Assembly: GCF_002156875.1 (NCBI RefSeq)
Contig: NZ_NCSY01000008.1
Span: forward strand, 21,001-85,000
Length of the DNA: 64,000 bases
Origin: Bacillus sp. EAC
Lineage (GTDB): Bacteria; Bacillota; Bacilli; Bacillales; Bacillaceae_G
Direction: 5' to 3'
Part shown: in pieces, positions 18,267 to 27,538 of the stretch
Position numbering within the stretch: position 1 is the first letter of the stretch
Layout of the letters: every line of letters starts with the position of its first letter
Notes under the pieces: model-generated
Told to the model about the DNA's origin: nothing
Seen by the model: only the letters and a program-made list of their open reading frames with translations
Database searches by the model: none
Translations under genes and position numbers: made by a program

Positions 18267-19694
18267 ATGGTTTTTAGTTCGACAGTTTTTATGTTTTGGT
18301 TTTTACCAATTGTACTTTTAGTATACTTTATTATTCCTCGTTCGATTAAGAACTTATGGTTGCTGATAGCTAGTTTGTTTTTTTACGCATGGGGAGAACC
18401 GACTTATGTATGGTTAATGATTTTCTCAATCGTAATGAACTATCTCTTTGGACTAGCAGTTGATAAAAATAGGGAGAAAAAGTCTAAGATAAAATGGATT
18501 ATGATTGCGATGGTTTCATGCAATCTATTCATTCTAGGAATTTTTAAATATACCAATTTTATCGCTGACAATATAGAAAGTTTAACTGGATTATCGCTAA
18601 ATGTTCCAGTTATACCATTACCTATAGGTATTTCATTTTTTACTTTCCATGCGCTCAGTTATGTAATAGATGTTTATCGAGGAGAAAGAAAAGTACAAAA
18701 GAATCCTTTAAATTTAGCACTTTATATTACAATGTTCCCTCAGTTAGTTGCAGGACCAATCGTTCGTTATCAAACGGTTGCAAATGAATTAAATAAGCGT
18801 ACAGAAAGTTTAGAATTAATTTTTTATGGAATTAAACGCTTCATTATTGGATTAGCTAAAAAGATGCTTTTAGCAAATAATTTCGGATTAATCGCGGATC
18901 AAATTTTCGCTCAATCTCCAGATCAAATGACAACGGGCATGGCTTGGATTGGGATTCTTTCCTACTCATTACAAATTTTCTTTGATTTTGCAGGTTACTC
19001 AGATATGGCGATTGGTTTAGGGAAAATGTTTGGTTTCCATTTCTTAGAAAACTTTAATTATCCGTATATTTCTCGTTCTGTAGCAGAGTTTTGGAGAAGA
19101 TGGCACATTTCATTAGGAACGTGGTTTAGAGATTATTTATATATCCCACTAGGCGGAAATAGAGGATCAAATTTAGAAACTTACAGAAATCTATTTATTG
19201 TATGGTTAGCAACAGGAATATGGCATGGTGCTAGTTGGACATTTATTGCTTGGGGATTATATTATGGTTTTTGGATAGCATTAGAGCGTGGAGGCTTCGG
19301 TAAGATAATCGCAGCATTACCAAGAGTTATTCAACATTTATATGCTTTAATTATTGTCGTAATCGGATGGGTATTTTTCCGTTCGGCTACATTCCCGTAT
19401 GCTTTCGCTTATATAAAAACGATGTTTGGAATAAATGGAACGGGACTATGGGAAACTTCAAATAATTTCTATGTGTCTGAATATGGGATCTTATTCATCT
19501 TAGCTGTTCTAGCTGCTACTCCAATTGGTAAAATTGTTGCTCATAAAGTAAGTGACTATCTAATTTCAAAAAGTAAAATAACCTACTTTGGTTTTCAACT
19601 TGGAGAAGCTGGATGGTACTGCCTACTATTACTAGTGTCACTATCGTACGTTGTCGCAAGTACATTTAATCCATTTATTTATTTTAAATTTTAA
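18267..19694 (+). CDS. MBOAT-family membrane O-acyltransferase (AlgI/DltB-like)
   Basis: 475 residues with about eleven hydrophobic segments, starting at ATG 18267 after GGAAAGG. MBOAT hallmarks are PIGISFFTFHALSYVIDVYRG near residue 120, EFWRRWHISLGTWFRDYLY near 275, and the invariant histidine in GIWHGASWTFIAWG near 315. AlgI/PatA-type proteins carry acetyl groups from acetyl-CoA across the membrane to a DHHW/SGNH transferase, here the gene immediately upstream. A DltB assignment is unlikely because dltA, dltC and dltD are absent. Confidence 0.92.
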   Translation: MVFSSTVFMFWFLPIVLLVYFIIPRSIKNLWLLIASLFFYAWGEPTYVWLMIFSIVMNYLFGLAVDKNREKKSKIKWIMIAMVSCNLFILGIFKYTNFIADNIESLTGLSLNVPVIPLPIGISFFTFHALSYVIDVYRGERKVQKNPLNLALYITMFPQLVAGPIVRYQTVANELNKRTESLELIFYGIKRFIIGLAKKMLLANNFGLIADQIFAQSPDQMTTGMAWIGILSYSLQIFFDFAGYSDMAIGLGKMFGFHFLENFNYPYISRSVAEFWRRWHISLGTWFRDYLYIPLGGNRGSNLETYRNLFIVWLATGIWHGASWTFIAWGLYYGFWIALERGGFGKIIAALPRVIQHLYALIIVVIGWVFFRSATFPYAFAYIKTMFGINGTGLWETSNNFYVSEYGILFILAVLAATPIGKIVAHKVSDYLISKSKITYFGFQLGEAGWYCLLLLVSLSYVVASTFNPFIYFKF

Positions 19695-19736
19695 GCGATT
19701 CTCGCATAAGAGTTATAAATTATAAAGCTTTAGATA

Positions 19737-19785
19737 ATTAAAACCCCCAATGTAATCTTCTTAGTTGATTACATTGAGGGTTTTA
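19737..19785. terminator. Bidirectional terminator between the MBOAT and VOC genes
   Basis: AAAACCCCCAATGTAATC pairs with GATTACATTGAGGGTTTT; A and T tracts on both sides let it serve the two convergent genes. Confidence 0.9.
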
Positions 19786-19852
19786 TATATATCAACAATT
19801 TTTTGAATTCTCAAGTATTAAAAGTAATAAAGTTTACAACAAAACGCTAAAA

Positions 19853-20215
19853 TTACTTCTCAACGAAAGCCCAGATATAACCATCGGGGTCACGTAAGCA
19901 AAATTCTTTATATCCCCACGGTCTTAAGGTAGGTTCTTCTAAAACTTGAATACCATCTGAAAAATCTAATGGTGTCAGTTCCTTATCTATAATCTTTTTA
20001 AAAAGCGATGAAATATCATCCACAACAAATTGAAAAACAGCATCTGCATTTGAATTTTTTTCATCACTTGGATGAAGCATTAACTCGCCATGCCCAACTT
20101 TATACCAATACATATGATCGTGCCCGCGCAAAAATTCAAATCCAACTTTCTCATACCATTCCTTTGACAAGTTTGTATCAGCACAAAATAGAACAATATC
20201 CAAAATTCCATTCAT
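19853..20215 (-). CDS. VOC-family (glyoxalase/bleomycin-resistance fold) protein
   Basis: ATG 20215 is preceded by AAAGGAGAG, so the longer frame starting at 20236 is rejected. The protein is 120 residues with the paired beta-alpha-beta-beta-beta modules of the vicinal oxygen chelate fold: GILDIVLFCADTNLSKEWYEKVG at the N-terminus and KEFCLRDPDGYIWAFVEK at the C-terminus. The DPDGY segment is typical. Members act as dioxygenases, isomerases or resistance proteins that sequester antibiotics; the family alone does not decide. It stands alone, divergent from the amidase gene. Confidence 0.85.
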   Translation of the reverse strand: MNGILDIVLFCADTNLSKEWYEKVGFEFLRGHDHMYWYKVGHGELMLHPSDEKNSNADAVFQFVVDDISSLFKKIIDKELTPLDFSDGIQVLEEPTLRPWGYKEFCLRDPDGYIWAFVEK

Positions 20216-20468
20216 CGCGTTCTCTCCTTTAACCAATGCTAAATAGTAGTTAATTCCTGAAAAGAATAATAATTTTACTTTTTACTATTATACTTTAAAT
20301 TTATTTAGCACAAAATTCATAACGCATTTTAATCGGTAAATGCTGATTTTAGTTGATATTTTGTGACATTTGTCTTATTTGGTAAGAATTGTGATTTTCT
20401 AAACATAGTAATGAATTACTTATTTTGAATAATAATTTTTCGTTAAAATAGTAGGTTAATAGGCTATT

Positions 20469-20502
20469 TGTTACTTAATTGTAACATTATAAGTGCTATA
20501 AT
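20469..20502 (+). promoter_or_regulatory. Inverted repeat overlapping the promoter of the SH3-amidase gene
   Basis: TGTTAC (20469-20474) and GTAACA (20481-20486) are perfect arms separated by six bases. They lie where the -35 would be for TATAAT at 20497-20502. This suits a dimeric regulator binding at the -35 region; the regulator is not identified. Confidence 0.45.
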
Positions 20503-20535
20503 TGTATAGAGATCTCAAGAGTAAGGGGTTTAGTA

Positions 20536-22074
20536 ATGAACAAAACATTAGGAAGAAAACTATCGAAATTTGTAATGATTCTATCACTTACGACTAGTAG
20601 TCTATTTATTTCATCTAATCAGATGAACAGAAGTTTGGCAGCAACCAATCAAGTAGGTCAAATCAATCCTTCGACCACATTACCCGTCTTGTCTACAGGA
20701 ACAGTAACATCTATAAAAATAAATGTTAGAACTACACCTGTAAATACGAGTAAAATATTTGTGACCTTAAGTAAGGGCGCGAAAGTCTCAATTGTACAAA
20801 AGTATGGTCCTTGGTACAAAATTAAGACAAGCAAAGGTTATGGATGGGTAATGGCGAAATATGTGAATGAAACAGCTTCGCAAACTCTTCCAGTTATCGA
20901 TACTGGTACAATTACAGCGACGAAATTAAATGTAAGACTGGAACCAGTAAATTCGAGTACAGTTTTTGTTACCCTTAGTAAGGGTGGAAAAGTATCAATC
21001 GTTGAAAAAAAAGATCTTTGGTACAAAATTAAGACAAGTAAGGGCTATGGTTGGGTAATGGCGAACTATATTAAAGTAGCGTCAAGCCCTACCACACCTC
21101 CACCTACTGACGGAGGTACGACAACTCCTACAACTCCTACAATTCCAATGAAGGATACGTATGGTAAGGTTACAGCAGCATCATTAAATGTAAGAAAAGG
21201 TCCAGGAACTTCATACGATACAATTAAAGCTTTAACAAGTGGAACAATTGTTTCAGTAACCGGTGAAAACAATGGATGGTACCAGATCACTTCTGGTACA
21301 ACAAATGGCTGGGTAAGTAAAACGTATATCCAGTTGGTTGATAAAGAAGTTGCAGAGCTTGGGGATTTTACACTTGTAATTGATCCAGGGCATGGTGGAA
21401 GCGATCCAGGAACTTCTTTTAAAACAAGCAGTGGAGTTACTTTAAAAGAAAGCTTAATCGTTTTAAAGGTATCTCAGTATTTAAAAGGTTACTTAGCAAA
21501 ACTACCAATTAAATCTTACTATACTCGTGAAACTGATGTGTATCCAACATTAACGCAACGTGTAGATTTCACTGAATCAAAAAAAGCGGATGCTTTTATT
21601 AGTATTCATATTAATTCAACTCCTTCTCATACTGGTGATGGAACAGAAACTTATTATTACGGAACTTCACAAACTAGCGCAAAATCAGCTATGTCTAGCA
21701 GCTCAGAATCTGCAGAAGGCATGAGTACAGCAGCTGCTCTAGCAGCACCAAGCTCGATGTCCATCGTAAGTACAAGTGCTGTTAGTCCGACTAAGTTGCA
21801 AGATAGTAAATTACTTGCAGGTTTTGTACAAAAGCGATTAGTTGAAAAGCTTAAGTTAAAAGACCGCGGAACGAAAAGTGGAAACTTCCATGTAATTCGT
21901 GAATCTTCGATGGCATCTATCCTAACAGAACTAGGATTTATTGATAATTCAAAGGATAATGTAAAGCTGAATAGTTCTTCATGGCAACAAGAAGCAGCAA
22001 AAGGCATTTATCTTGGAATACTAGATTACTTAAAAAATCAAGGTTATCAAGTAGATTCATACTATATTAATTAA
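20536..22074 (+). CDS. N-acetylmuramoyl-L-alanine amidase with three SH3 domains
   Basis: 512 residues; AAGGGG before ATG 20536. Residues 1-35 are a signal peptide. Three bacterial SH3 domains occupy about 55-113, 119-178 and 212-270, the first two nearly identical (both with KGYGWVMA), and a Thr/Pro linker separates the second and third. Amidase_3 runs from about 278 to the end: zinc ligand His in VIDPGHGGSDPG (near 284), the ESLIV Glu, the second His in ISIHINS and catalytic Glu in LTELGFIDN. It hydrolyses the bond between muramic acid and the stem peptide. The SH3 units bind wall peptides. Monocistronic. Confidence 0.95.
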   Translation: MNKTLGRKLSKFVMILSLTTSSLFISSNQMNRSLAATNQVGQINPSTTLPVLSTGTVTSIKINVRTTPVNTSKIFVTLSKGAKVSIVQKYGPWYKIKTSKGYGWVMAKYVNETASQTLPVIDTGTITATKLNVRLEPVNSSTVFVTLSKGGKVSIVEKKDLWYKIKTSKGYGWVMANYIKVASSPTTPPPTDGGTTTPTTPTIPMKDTYGKVTAASLNVRKGPGTSYDTIKALTSGTIVSVTGENNGWYQITSGTTNGWVSKTYIQLVDKEVAELGDFTLVIDPGHGGSDPGTSFKTSSGVTLKESLIVLKVSQYLKGYLAKLPIKSYYTRETDVYPTLTQRVDFTESKKADAFISIHINSTPSHTGDGTETYYYGTSQTSAKSAMSSSSESAEGMSTAAALAAPSSMSIVSTSAVSPTKLQDSKLLAGFVQKRLVEKLKLKDRGTKSGNFHVIRESSMASILTELGFIDNSKDNVKLNSSSWQQEAAKGIYLGILDYLKNQGYQVDSYYIN

Positions 22075-22078
22075 CTTC

Positions 22079-22113
22079 AAAACTCGTTCTTATTATAAGA
22101 ACGAGTTTTTTTA
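22079..22113 (+). terminator. Terminator after the amidase gene
   Basis: The stem AAACTCGTTCTT/AAGAACGAGTTT with a six-base loop is followed by T residues. Confidence 0.92.
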
Positions 22114-22175
22114 GTTTCTTTACTAAAAGATTGTATTTTTTAGGTTTTGTTAAAGCAATCTGTAGATATAGAAAT

Positions 22176-22362
22176 GATTGGAGCGGAAGATCCGAAACTA
22201 CGTGGGGGCAACGGAACTGGTAAGATCCTGAAGTTGACAAAGAGGTGGGCATGCTAATACCACGACGTCTTGTTGAACGTATGCATGATCCACATCGTGT
22301 GGACCCAAGGATGCTCATCGAACGCGCCACGGAAAACGAGCATCCTGGCGTGGAAATCCAAT
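22176..22362 (+). repeat. Dispersed repeat copy R3, long variant with nested insert
   Basis: GATTGGAGCGGAAGAT starts the copy; GAGCATCCTGGCGTGGAAAT closes it. The internal block GGCATGCTAATACCACGACG with the hairpin CCACATCGTGTGG is shared with the copy at 9.4 kb. Upstream, AAAAGATTGTATTTTTTAGG is the outer left arm. Together with the terminator it accounts for most of the 489-base gap before the helicase gene. Confidence 0.8.
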
Positions 22363-22563
22363 ACACATAAATTGAATATTAATATGTAATTACTGAAAAA
22401 AGGTAATTAATAATTTAATTTTAGATAATAATGTAATATAAGATTTTTTAAGTAGTTTTAGAAGCGATATGATAAAATGAAAAGGCTGTTTAAAAAATTG
22501 ATCGATTGTTTTATGAATTGTTATTAATAGATGTAATAAATTAGAAAGTTAGGTAACGACTAA

Positions 22564-24096
22564 ATGAATAAGTTTACGAAATTAGGTTTAAGTGAAGAAT
22601 TAACTGAGTATTTAACTGAATTAGGTATTAACGAACCTACTCCAATACAAGAAAAAGCCATTCCGATTGTTTTCGAAGGTAAAGACTTAATTGGACAAGC
22701 ACAAACGGGAACTGGTAAAACATTTGCATTCTTATTTCCAATCCTTGAAAAAATAAATTTAGAATTACCGCATACACAGGCGTTGATTGTAGCACCAACA
22801 AGGGAACTAGCAATTCAAATAACGGCTGAAGCAAGAAGGATTGTGAGTGAGGATTTTGGGGTATTGGCTGTTTATGGTGGTCAAGACGTAGATCAACAAG
22901 CTCGTAAGCTAAAAGGCGGCGCACATTTAATAATCGCAACACCTGGTAGGCTATTAGATCATTTGCGAAGAGGCACTATTAATCTAGAGAAAATAGATTT
23001 TCTAGTACTTGATGAAGCAGATCAAATGCTACACATCGGATTCCTTCATGAAGTGGAGGATATTATTAATCAAACACCACAATCAAGACAAACATTATTA
23101 TTTTCAGCTACAATGCCTGAACAAATTCAGTCACTCGCTAAACGTTACATGAAAAAACCGGAGATTATTCGAATAAAAGCTAAGCGAATTACTTTAGATG
23201 AAATCGAGCAAGTTGTAATTGAAACAACAGATCGTGGAAAATTAAATGCATTGTTAAATCAATTTAAAGAAACCCAGCCATATCTTGCAATCATTTTCTG
23301 TCGAACGAAGAGAAGAGCGAATAAGTTAAATGAGCAATTAAAAGGGAAAGGTTTATTATCAGAAGAACTTCACGGAGATTTAACACAAGGTAAACGCGAA
23401 AAAGTTATGAAGCTATTTAGAGAAGCGAAAATCCAATACCTTGTTGCAACTGATGTTGCTGCTAGAGGAATTGATGTTGAAGGAGTTACGCACGTATTTA
23501 ACTATGATATACCTCAAGATACTGAAAGTTATGTTCACCGTATCGGTAGAACGGGTCGTGCTGGAGAAACAGGTATTGCAATTACCTTCGTTACATCAAA
23601 GGATTTCCAAGAAATGAGAATGATTGAAAAAGAACTTAATCTTACCATTAAACGTATTAATTTAGTTGAAAAGGAAGATTCAAGGGAATCAAGAGATAGA
23701 GATTCAAAGGACTCAAGAGATTCAAGAGATTCAAGAGACTCAAAAGGTACTAGGGATTCAAGGGATTCAAGAGGTTCAAGAGAATCAAGAGATACAGGGG
23801 TTTCAAGGGATTCAAGAGATTCAAGAGGCTCAATACTGCGTTCAGATCGACCAAATCGTGATTTGAAAACTAGTAATGGTCCAAGATCACAGAGAGAATC
23901 TCATCAAGAGCAAAGAAGTCAATACGCTGATAAAAATAGACCAAGTTCAGGGGATTCTAAACAAAGGAATCGAAATGAATCATCTAAAAGACAAACCTTT
24001 TCTAAAACGGGTCCAAATAAGGATTGGAGAGGTCCACAAAAAGATCAAAGAAATTCGAGAAATAAAACAGCTAATACTAAACGAACACCTAGATAA
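22564..24096 (+). CDS. DEAD-box ATP-dependent RNA helicase with SRD-rich tail
   Basis: 510 residues. All core motifs are visible: Q motif ([11 protein letters not shown]), I AQTGTGKT, Ia PTRELA, II DEAD (near 148), [17 protein letters not shown] and [12 protein letters not shown]. The core ends near residue 370. The rest is a disordered Arg/Ser/Asp tail, first a run of SRD/SRG tripeptides (about 372-423), then an Arg/Lys/Asn/Gln-rich stretch. Basic tails of this type recruit RNA in CshA-like helicases, which act in ribosome assembly, mRNA decay and cold response. It resembles CshA more than DbpA. The start ATG 22564 lacks a strong ribosome site. Confidence 0.92.
   Translation: MNKFTKLGLSEELTEYLTELGINEPTPIQEKAIPIVFEGKDLIGQAQTGTGKTFAFLFPILEKINLELPHTQALIVAPTRELAIQITAEARRIVSEDFGVLAVYGGQDVDQQARKLKGGAHLIIATPGRLLDHLRRGTINLEKIDFLVLDEADQMLHIGFLHEVEDIINQTPQSRQTLLFSATMPEQIQSLAKRYMKKPEIIRIKAKRITLDEIEQVVIETTDRGKLNALLNQFKETQPYLAIIFCRTKRRANKLNEQLKGKGLLSEELHGDLTQGKREKVMKLFREAKIQYLVATDVAARGIDVEGVTHVFNYDIPQDTESYVHRIGRTGRAGETGIAITFVTSKDFQEMRMIEKELNLTIKRINLVEKEDSRESRDRDSKDSRDSRDSRDSKGTRDSRDSRGSRESRDTGVSRDSRDSRGSILRSDRPNRDLKTSNGPRSQRESHQEQRSQYADKNRPSSGDSKQRNRNESSKRQTFSKTGPNKDWRGPQKDQRNSRNKTANTKRTPR
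23676..23832 (+). repeat. Tandem 9-bp coding repeat in the helicase tail
   Basis: GATTCAAGA-type nonamers (Asp-Ser-Arg) recur with point changes about 16 times over this stretch. They stay in frame and contribute only Ser, Arg, Asp and Gly with few exceptions. The array could vary in length by replication slippage without breaking the frame. Confidence 0.85.
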
Positions 24097-24110
24097 CTAG
24101 GTGTTTTTAT
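24084..24110 (+). terminator. Terminator overlapping the helicase stop codon
   Basis: AACACCTAG/CTAGGTGTT closes over ATAA, so the left arm encodes the last residues; TTTTTA follows. Confidence 0.85.
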
Positions 24111-24176
24111 CACTTTGACAAATTACATCTGTTGATATAATAAAATGATTATTAAATACGAATTTAGGTGATTAAA

Positions 24177-25133
24177 ATGACTGAACATAAGTTTCGTGAA
24201 GAAAAGGAAGTACAAAAAATGGAGGAGTTACTTGACCTTATTGAAGAGGCAAAGGAATTCATTCAATATGGAAAAGTAGCTAATTATATTCCAGCACTTG
24301 CGAAAGCGAATAAAAAGGATTTGTCACTAGCAGTTTTTTTACCGGATGGACGACATTTTGAAGCAGGTAGTACAAAAACTCGCTTTACATTGCAAAGTAT
24401 TTCTAAAGTGATTACTTTAGCATTGGTATTGATCGATCGTGGAGAAGACTATGTTTTTGAAAGAGTTGGGATGGAACCAACAGGTGATCCGTTTAATTCA
24501 ATTGCCAAACTAGAAGTGCGTTCTGCTGGTAAACCGTTAAATCCAATGATTAATGCAGGAGCTCTAGCGGTGACAAGTATGATTAAAGGTCACAGTATTA
24601 ATAATCGATTCAATCGCTTATTAGACTTTATGAAAGAATTAACTGGTAATTCTGCACTGTCATATTCGAAGGAAGTAGCTATATCAGAATATGAAACAGC
24701 ACATTTAAATCGTTCACTCTGTTACTTCATGAAAGAACATGGAATTATTACTGAGGATGTCGAATTAATATTAGATTTGTATACGAGACAATGTGCGATC
24801 GAGATAAACTGTGTTGAAATGGCAAGAATTGGTCTAATCTTTTCTCTAGATGGATGGGACCCAATCTCAAAAGTGCAAATCATCCCTGAAAAAGTTGCAA
24901 AAATTTGTAATACATTTATGGTAACATGTGGAATGTATAATGCGTCAGGTGAGTTTGCGATAAAGGTCGGGATTCCAGCTAAAAGCGGTGTATCCGGAGG
25001 TGTAATGGGAGCTGTTCCACGTCGATTTGGAATTGGCGTATACGGACCTTCACTTGACGATAAAGGAAATAGTATAGCTGGTATAAAATTATTAGAACTC
25101 TTAGCACAACGATATAATTTAAGTATCTTTTAA
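24177..25133 (+). CDS. glsA: Glutaminase A
   Basis: The start chosen is ATG 24177 (AGGTG upstream); the GTG at 24168 overlaps that site. The protein is 318 residues, near the 310-330 usual for GlsA. Beta-lactamase-like serine chemistry is visible: [14 protein letters not shown] with the S-x-x-K pair, [11 protein letters not shown], then the late [13 protein letters not shown] loop. It hydrolyses glutamine to glutamate and ammonia in the cytoplasm. No amino-acid transporter or two-component pair flanks it, unlike B. subtilis glsA-glnT. Monocistronic with a good terminator. Confidence 0.95.
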   Translation: MTEHKFREEKEVQKMEELLDLIEEAKEFIQYGKVANYIPALAKANKKDLSLAVFLPDGRHFEAGSTKTRFTLQSISKVITLALVLIDRGEDYVFERVGMEPTGDPFNSIAKLEVRSAGKPLNPMINAGALAVTSMIKGHSINNRFNRLLDFMKELTGNSALSYSKEVAISEYETAHLNRSLCYFMKEHGIITEDVELILDLYTRQCAIEINCVEMARIGLIFSLDGWDPISKVQIIPEKVAKICNTFMVTCGMYNASGEFAIKVGIPAKSGVSGGVMGAVPRRFGIGVYGPSLDDKGNSIAGIKLLELLAQRYNLSIF

Positions 25134-25135
25134 CT

Positions 25136-25172
25136 TAAAATCCTCATCAATTGCAGATGAGGATTTTATTTT
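25136..25172 (+). terminator. Terminator after glsA
   Basis: AAAATCCTCATC pairs with GATGAGGATTTT and a T-rich tract follows. Confidence 0.92.
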
Positions 25173-25233
25173 CCGCTTTTTTCTAAAAATTTGTTGTTGT
25201 ATAGTAGGTGTAGAGAGAAAAAAGGGAGAATGT

Positions 25234-25986
25234 ATGATGGAATCATTATGGTTGCTTTTTATATTAGGAATTGGTGCAGCAATTGTTGGAACGTTAGCAG
25301 GAGGTGGAGGATTAATCACACTTCCGATGATGATTTTTCTAGGAATCCCTATTCAGACAGGAATCGCTACAAATAAGTTTGCTTCAGGTTTAGGATCTTT
25401 TAGTAGTATTCTTTACACTTTACGTAAAAAGGAATTTTCATTTTCATTAATTTTTCAATTTATTCTTGTCTCATTCATAGGTGGTGGGATAGGATCATTT
25501 ATCACTAGTAGGTTAGATGAACACGTAATGAATATTGTCGCTTTAGTATTATTGGCAGGCTCACTATGGTTAACCTTCGCAAGTAAAAAATGGAACTATG
25601 AATCTTCTAATGTGAATACAATTGAACATCAGACACTGCTGGATAAAGGTATTTTAACAGGAATTGGGGTATATGATGGTGGATTTGGACCTGGATCATC
25701 GACCTTCGCTATACTTTATTTTATAAAAAAAGGTTTTACTTATGTTAATTCAGTTCAATTAGCAAGAGTACTAAATTTTGGTAGCTGCTTATCTGCATTC
25801 ATTATCTTTTATATGACTGGCCATTTCCAATGGAAAATTGCGTTAACGATGGCAGCTGCATCAATAATTGGAAATCAGATAGGTCTAAGATTTGCAGAAT
25901 ACGTTCCAAATAAGCTAGCCCGTATTTTTTTAATATCAGTTTCAGTTTTACTAATCGTACAAGTAAGTTTAAAGCTATTTGTTTAA
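25234..25986 (+). CDS. TauE/SafE-family sulfite exporter-like membrane protein
   Basis: 250 residues with about eight hydrophobic segments and AAAGGGAG before ATG 25234 (an ATG one codon later is equally possible). The family pattern GTLAGGGGLITLP near residue 20 and its second-half counterpart GVYDGGFGPGSSTFA near 150 are clear. TauE/SafE proteins move sulfite, sulfoacetate or other organosulfur anions out of the cell. No sulfur gene is adjacent, so the substrate is open. A DinB-type gene follows 37 bases later in the same direction. Confidence 0.9.
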   Translation: MMESLWLLFILGIGAAIVGTLAGGGGLITLPMMIFLGIPIQTGIATNKFASGLGSFSSILYTLRKKEFSFSLIFQFILVSFIGGGIGSFITSRLDEHVMNIVALVLLAGSLWLTFASKKWNYESSNVNTIEHQTLLDKGILTGIGVYDGGFGPGSSTFAILYFIKKGFTYVNSVQLARVLNFGSCLSAFIIFYMTGHFQWKIALTMAAASIIGNQIGLRFAEYVPNKLARIFLISVSVLLIVQVSLKLFV

Positions 25987-26023
25987 ATGCTTTTAATCTG
26001 AACTTATTTTGGAGGGAAATGCT

Positions 26024-26515
26024 GTGAATCAAAACGAGTACAAATGGGTGAAACAAAATCGTATAACACTTCTCAACTTTTGTAGTGAGTTAAAACCTGA
26101 TGATTTTAGCCATCAATTAGATGGTTTTGGATTCCAAAGTATTAAAGAAGCACTTGTGCATACTGCAGACTGTTATATTGCTTGGCTTGGTTCATATGTT
26201 TTATTAAAAACTAAGAGACCATTAACGCCTAAAGAGAATATTTCACAGATAAGTTTAGAAGATATAAAATTACGGTTTGATTTAGTTGATACATATGTAA
26301 ATGAGGTAATCAATACTTTTTCAGAAGAAATGGATGTGCCCATTCAAAGACATATTCCTTGGAGAGAATCAGGAGATGAAATTTCTATTACGCCTATGAA
26401 ACTATTAATACATACAATCACACATGAATATCATCATAAAGGTCAAATTGTATCAATGGCACGCCATATGGGCTATGTACCTCCAAATACAGATGTATTA
26501 GGAACAGATGATTAG
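26024..26515 (+). CDS. DinB-family putative metal-dependent enzyme
   Basis: GTG 26024 has GGAGGG seven bases upstream; the TTG at 26009 runs into that site and is rejected. The protein is 163 residues with a four-helix-bundle pattern. The DinB metal triad is present: His in ALVHTADCY (near residue 43) and two His in THEYHHKGQIVSMARHMGY near 135-139. DinB/YfiT proteins bind nickel or zinc; some are bacillithiol transferases, others have no known role. The PPNTD C-terminus is common in the family. It probably shares a transcript with the TauE-like gene; a terminator follows. Confidence 0.88.
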   Translation: MNQNEYKWVKQNRITLLNFCSELKPDDFSHQLDGFGFQSIKEALVHTADCYIAWLGSYVLLKTKRPLTPKENISQISLEDIKLRFDLVDTYVNEVINTFSEEMDVPIQRHIPWRESGDEISITPMKLLIHTITHEYHHKGQIVSMARHMGYVPPNTDVLGTDD

Positions 26516-26558
26516 AGCTCACTTGTGTAGTAGTAAACTAAAAAAAGAAGAATACTAG

Positions 26559-26590
26559 AGGATCTTAAATATAAGGTCCTTTTTATTTTG
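26559..26590 (+). terminator. Terminator after the DinB gene
   Basis: AGGATCTTA/TAAGGTCCT closes over AATA and is followed by TTTTTATTTT. Confidence 0.8.
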
Positions 26591-26754
26591 CAGGAAGCAT
26601 CGTTGAATTTTTTGAATTTATATTTAATCGAATATAAATCAATATTATAAAAGAAAAGGAACGGTCAATTAGAAATAAGAATGGCAGAAATAAACGCTAT
26701 AAATCTAATTTTTTTGTAAGATTGTTGATTTTTAAAGCATTCTGTTTAAAAGTA

Positions 26755-26886
26755 GTTGATTGGAGCGGAAGGTGCTCGACTCCTGTGGGAGCAGCGGGAT
26801 AGGTGGGACTCACACAAGGCGCGTATGCGTCGAGGAGGCTCAGCCCCAGCCCCACGGAAAGTGAGCATCCTGGAGTGGAAATCAAC
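26755..26886 (+). repeat. Dispersed repeat copy R4, short variant
   Basis: A 132-bp copy bounded by AGTTGATT and its exact inverted complement AATCAACT. The interior holds GACTCCTGTGGGAGCAGCGGG, CGAGGAGGCTCA and CCCACGGAAAGTGAGCATCC. The outer arm TAAGATTGTTGATTTTT lies at 26717. It occupies much of the 512-base gap between the DinB and ogt genes. Confidence 0.88.
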
Positions 26887-27027
26887 TAAGATCTTCTTGA
26901 ATAGCAGATTTTACTTTAGAAGATGATTTCACTTGGTAAATAAAATATACTAATTACAATCAATTTTTTAATGAATGTCATACATTCTTATTAAAATTTA
27001 CAGTTTGAATAGGAGAAGAAAAAGAAA

Positions 27028-27489
27028 ATGAATCAATTAGAAACGGCCTACATAAACACACCAGTAGGAATGATGAGAATCGTCGGAAATGAAGAAGGAG
27101 TAGCTTTTATTGATTTTCTTAAAGAGGGGCAAGAGGAAGTATCTGAGAATGTTCCTTCTTCCTTAAAAAAAGCTGCGAACGAAATGATCGAATATTTCAA
27201 TGGAACTAGGAAAGAATTTACGTTACGTTCTATTGCGAAAGGAACTCCATTTCAAGAAAGCGTTTGGAAAGAGTTGGTCAAAATCAAATATGGTGAAACT
27301 GCTTCATATGCTGATTTAGCAATACGAATTGGAAATCCCAAAGCTGTAAGAGCAGTAGCAAATGCAAATGCACGTAACCCGTTAAGTATAATTGTTCCTT
27401 GCCATCGAATAATCGGTTCAAATGGTAAACTAACAGGATATGCAGGTGGATTGTGGAGAAAAGAATGGTTGTTGAATAGAGAGAAGTAA
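27028..27489 (+). CDS. ogt: Methylated-DNA--protein-cysteine S-methyltransferase
   Basis: 153 residues, AGGAG upstream of ATG 27028. The active-site IIVPCHRIIG places the acceptor Cys at residue 125. The helix-turn-helix region YGETASYADLAIRIGNPKAVRAVANA precedes it, with the asparagine hinge of the family. The protein transfers the alkyl group of O6-alkylguanine to its own cysteine, a suicide repair reaction. No Ada regulatory domain is fused, so it is the Ogt/AdaB type. Monocistronic. Confidence 0.95.
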   Translation: MNQLETAYINTPVGMMRIVGNEEGVAFIDFLKEGQEEVSENVPSSLKKAANEMIEYFNGTRKEFTLRSIAKGTPFQESVWKELVKIKYGETASYADLAIRIGNPKAVRAVANANARNPLSIIVPCHRIIGSNGKLTGYAGGLWRKEWLLNREK

Positions 27490-27497
27490 TACAGCAT

Positions 27498-27530
27498 AAA
27501 AAAAGTCGGAAACTTAGTTTCCGACTTTTA
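27498..27530. terminator. Bidirectional terminator between ogt and the AI-2E-family gene
   Basis: AAAAGTCGGAAAC/GTTTCCGACTTTT closes over TTA; it is flanked by A and T runs and serves both convergent genes. Confidence 0.92.
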
Positions 27531-27538
27531 CTATTTAG

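Noticed and set aside
26697..26885. Minus-strand frames in the dispersed repeats (also 28689-28898 and 22067-22366), e.g. STPGCSLSV peptides
   Set aside because: They are the reverse reading of the repeat itself, differ only as the DNA repeat differs, and lack ribosome sites; commonly mis-annotated in bacilli.
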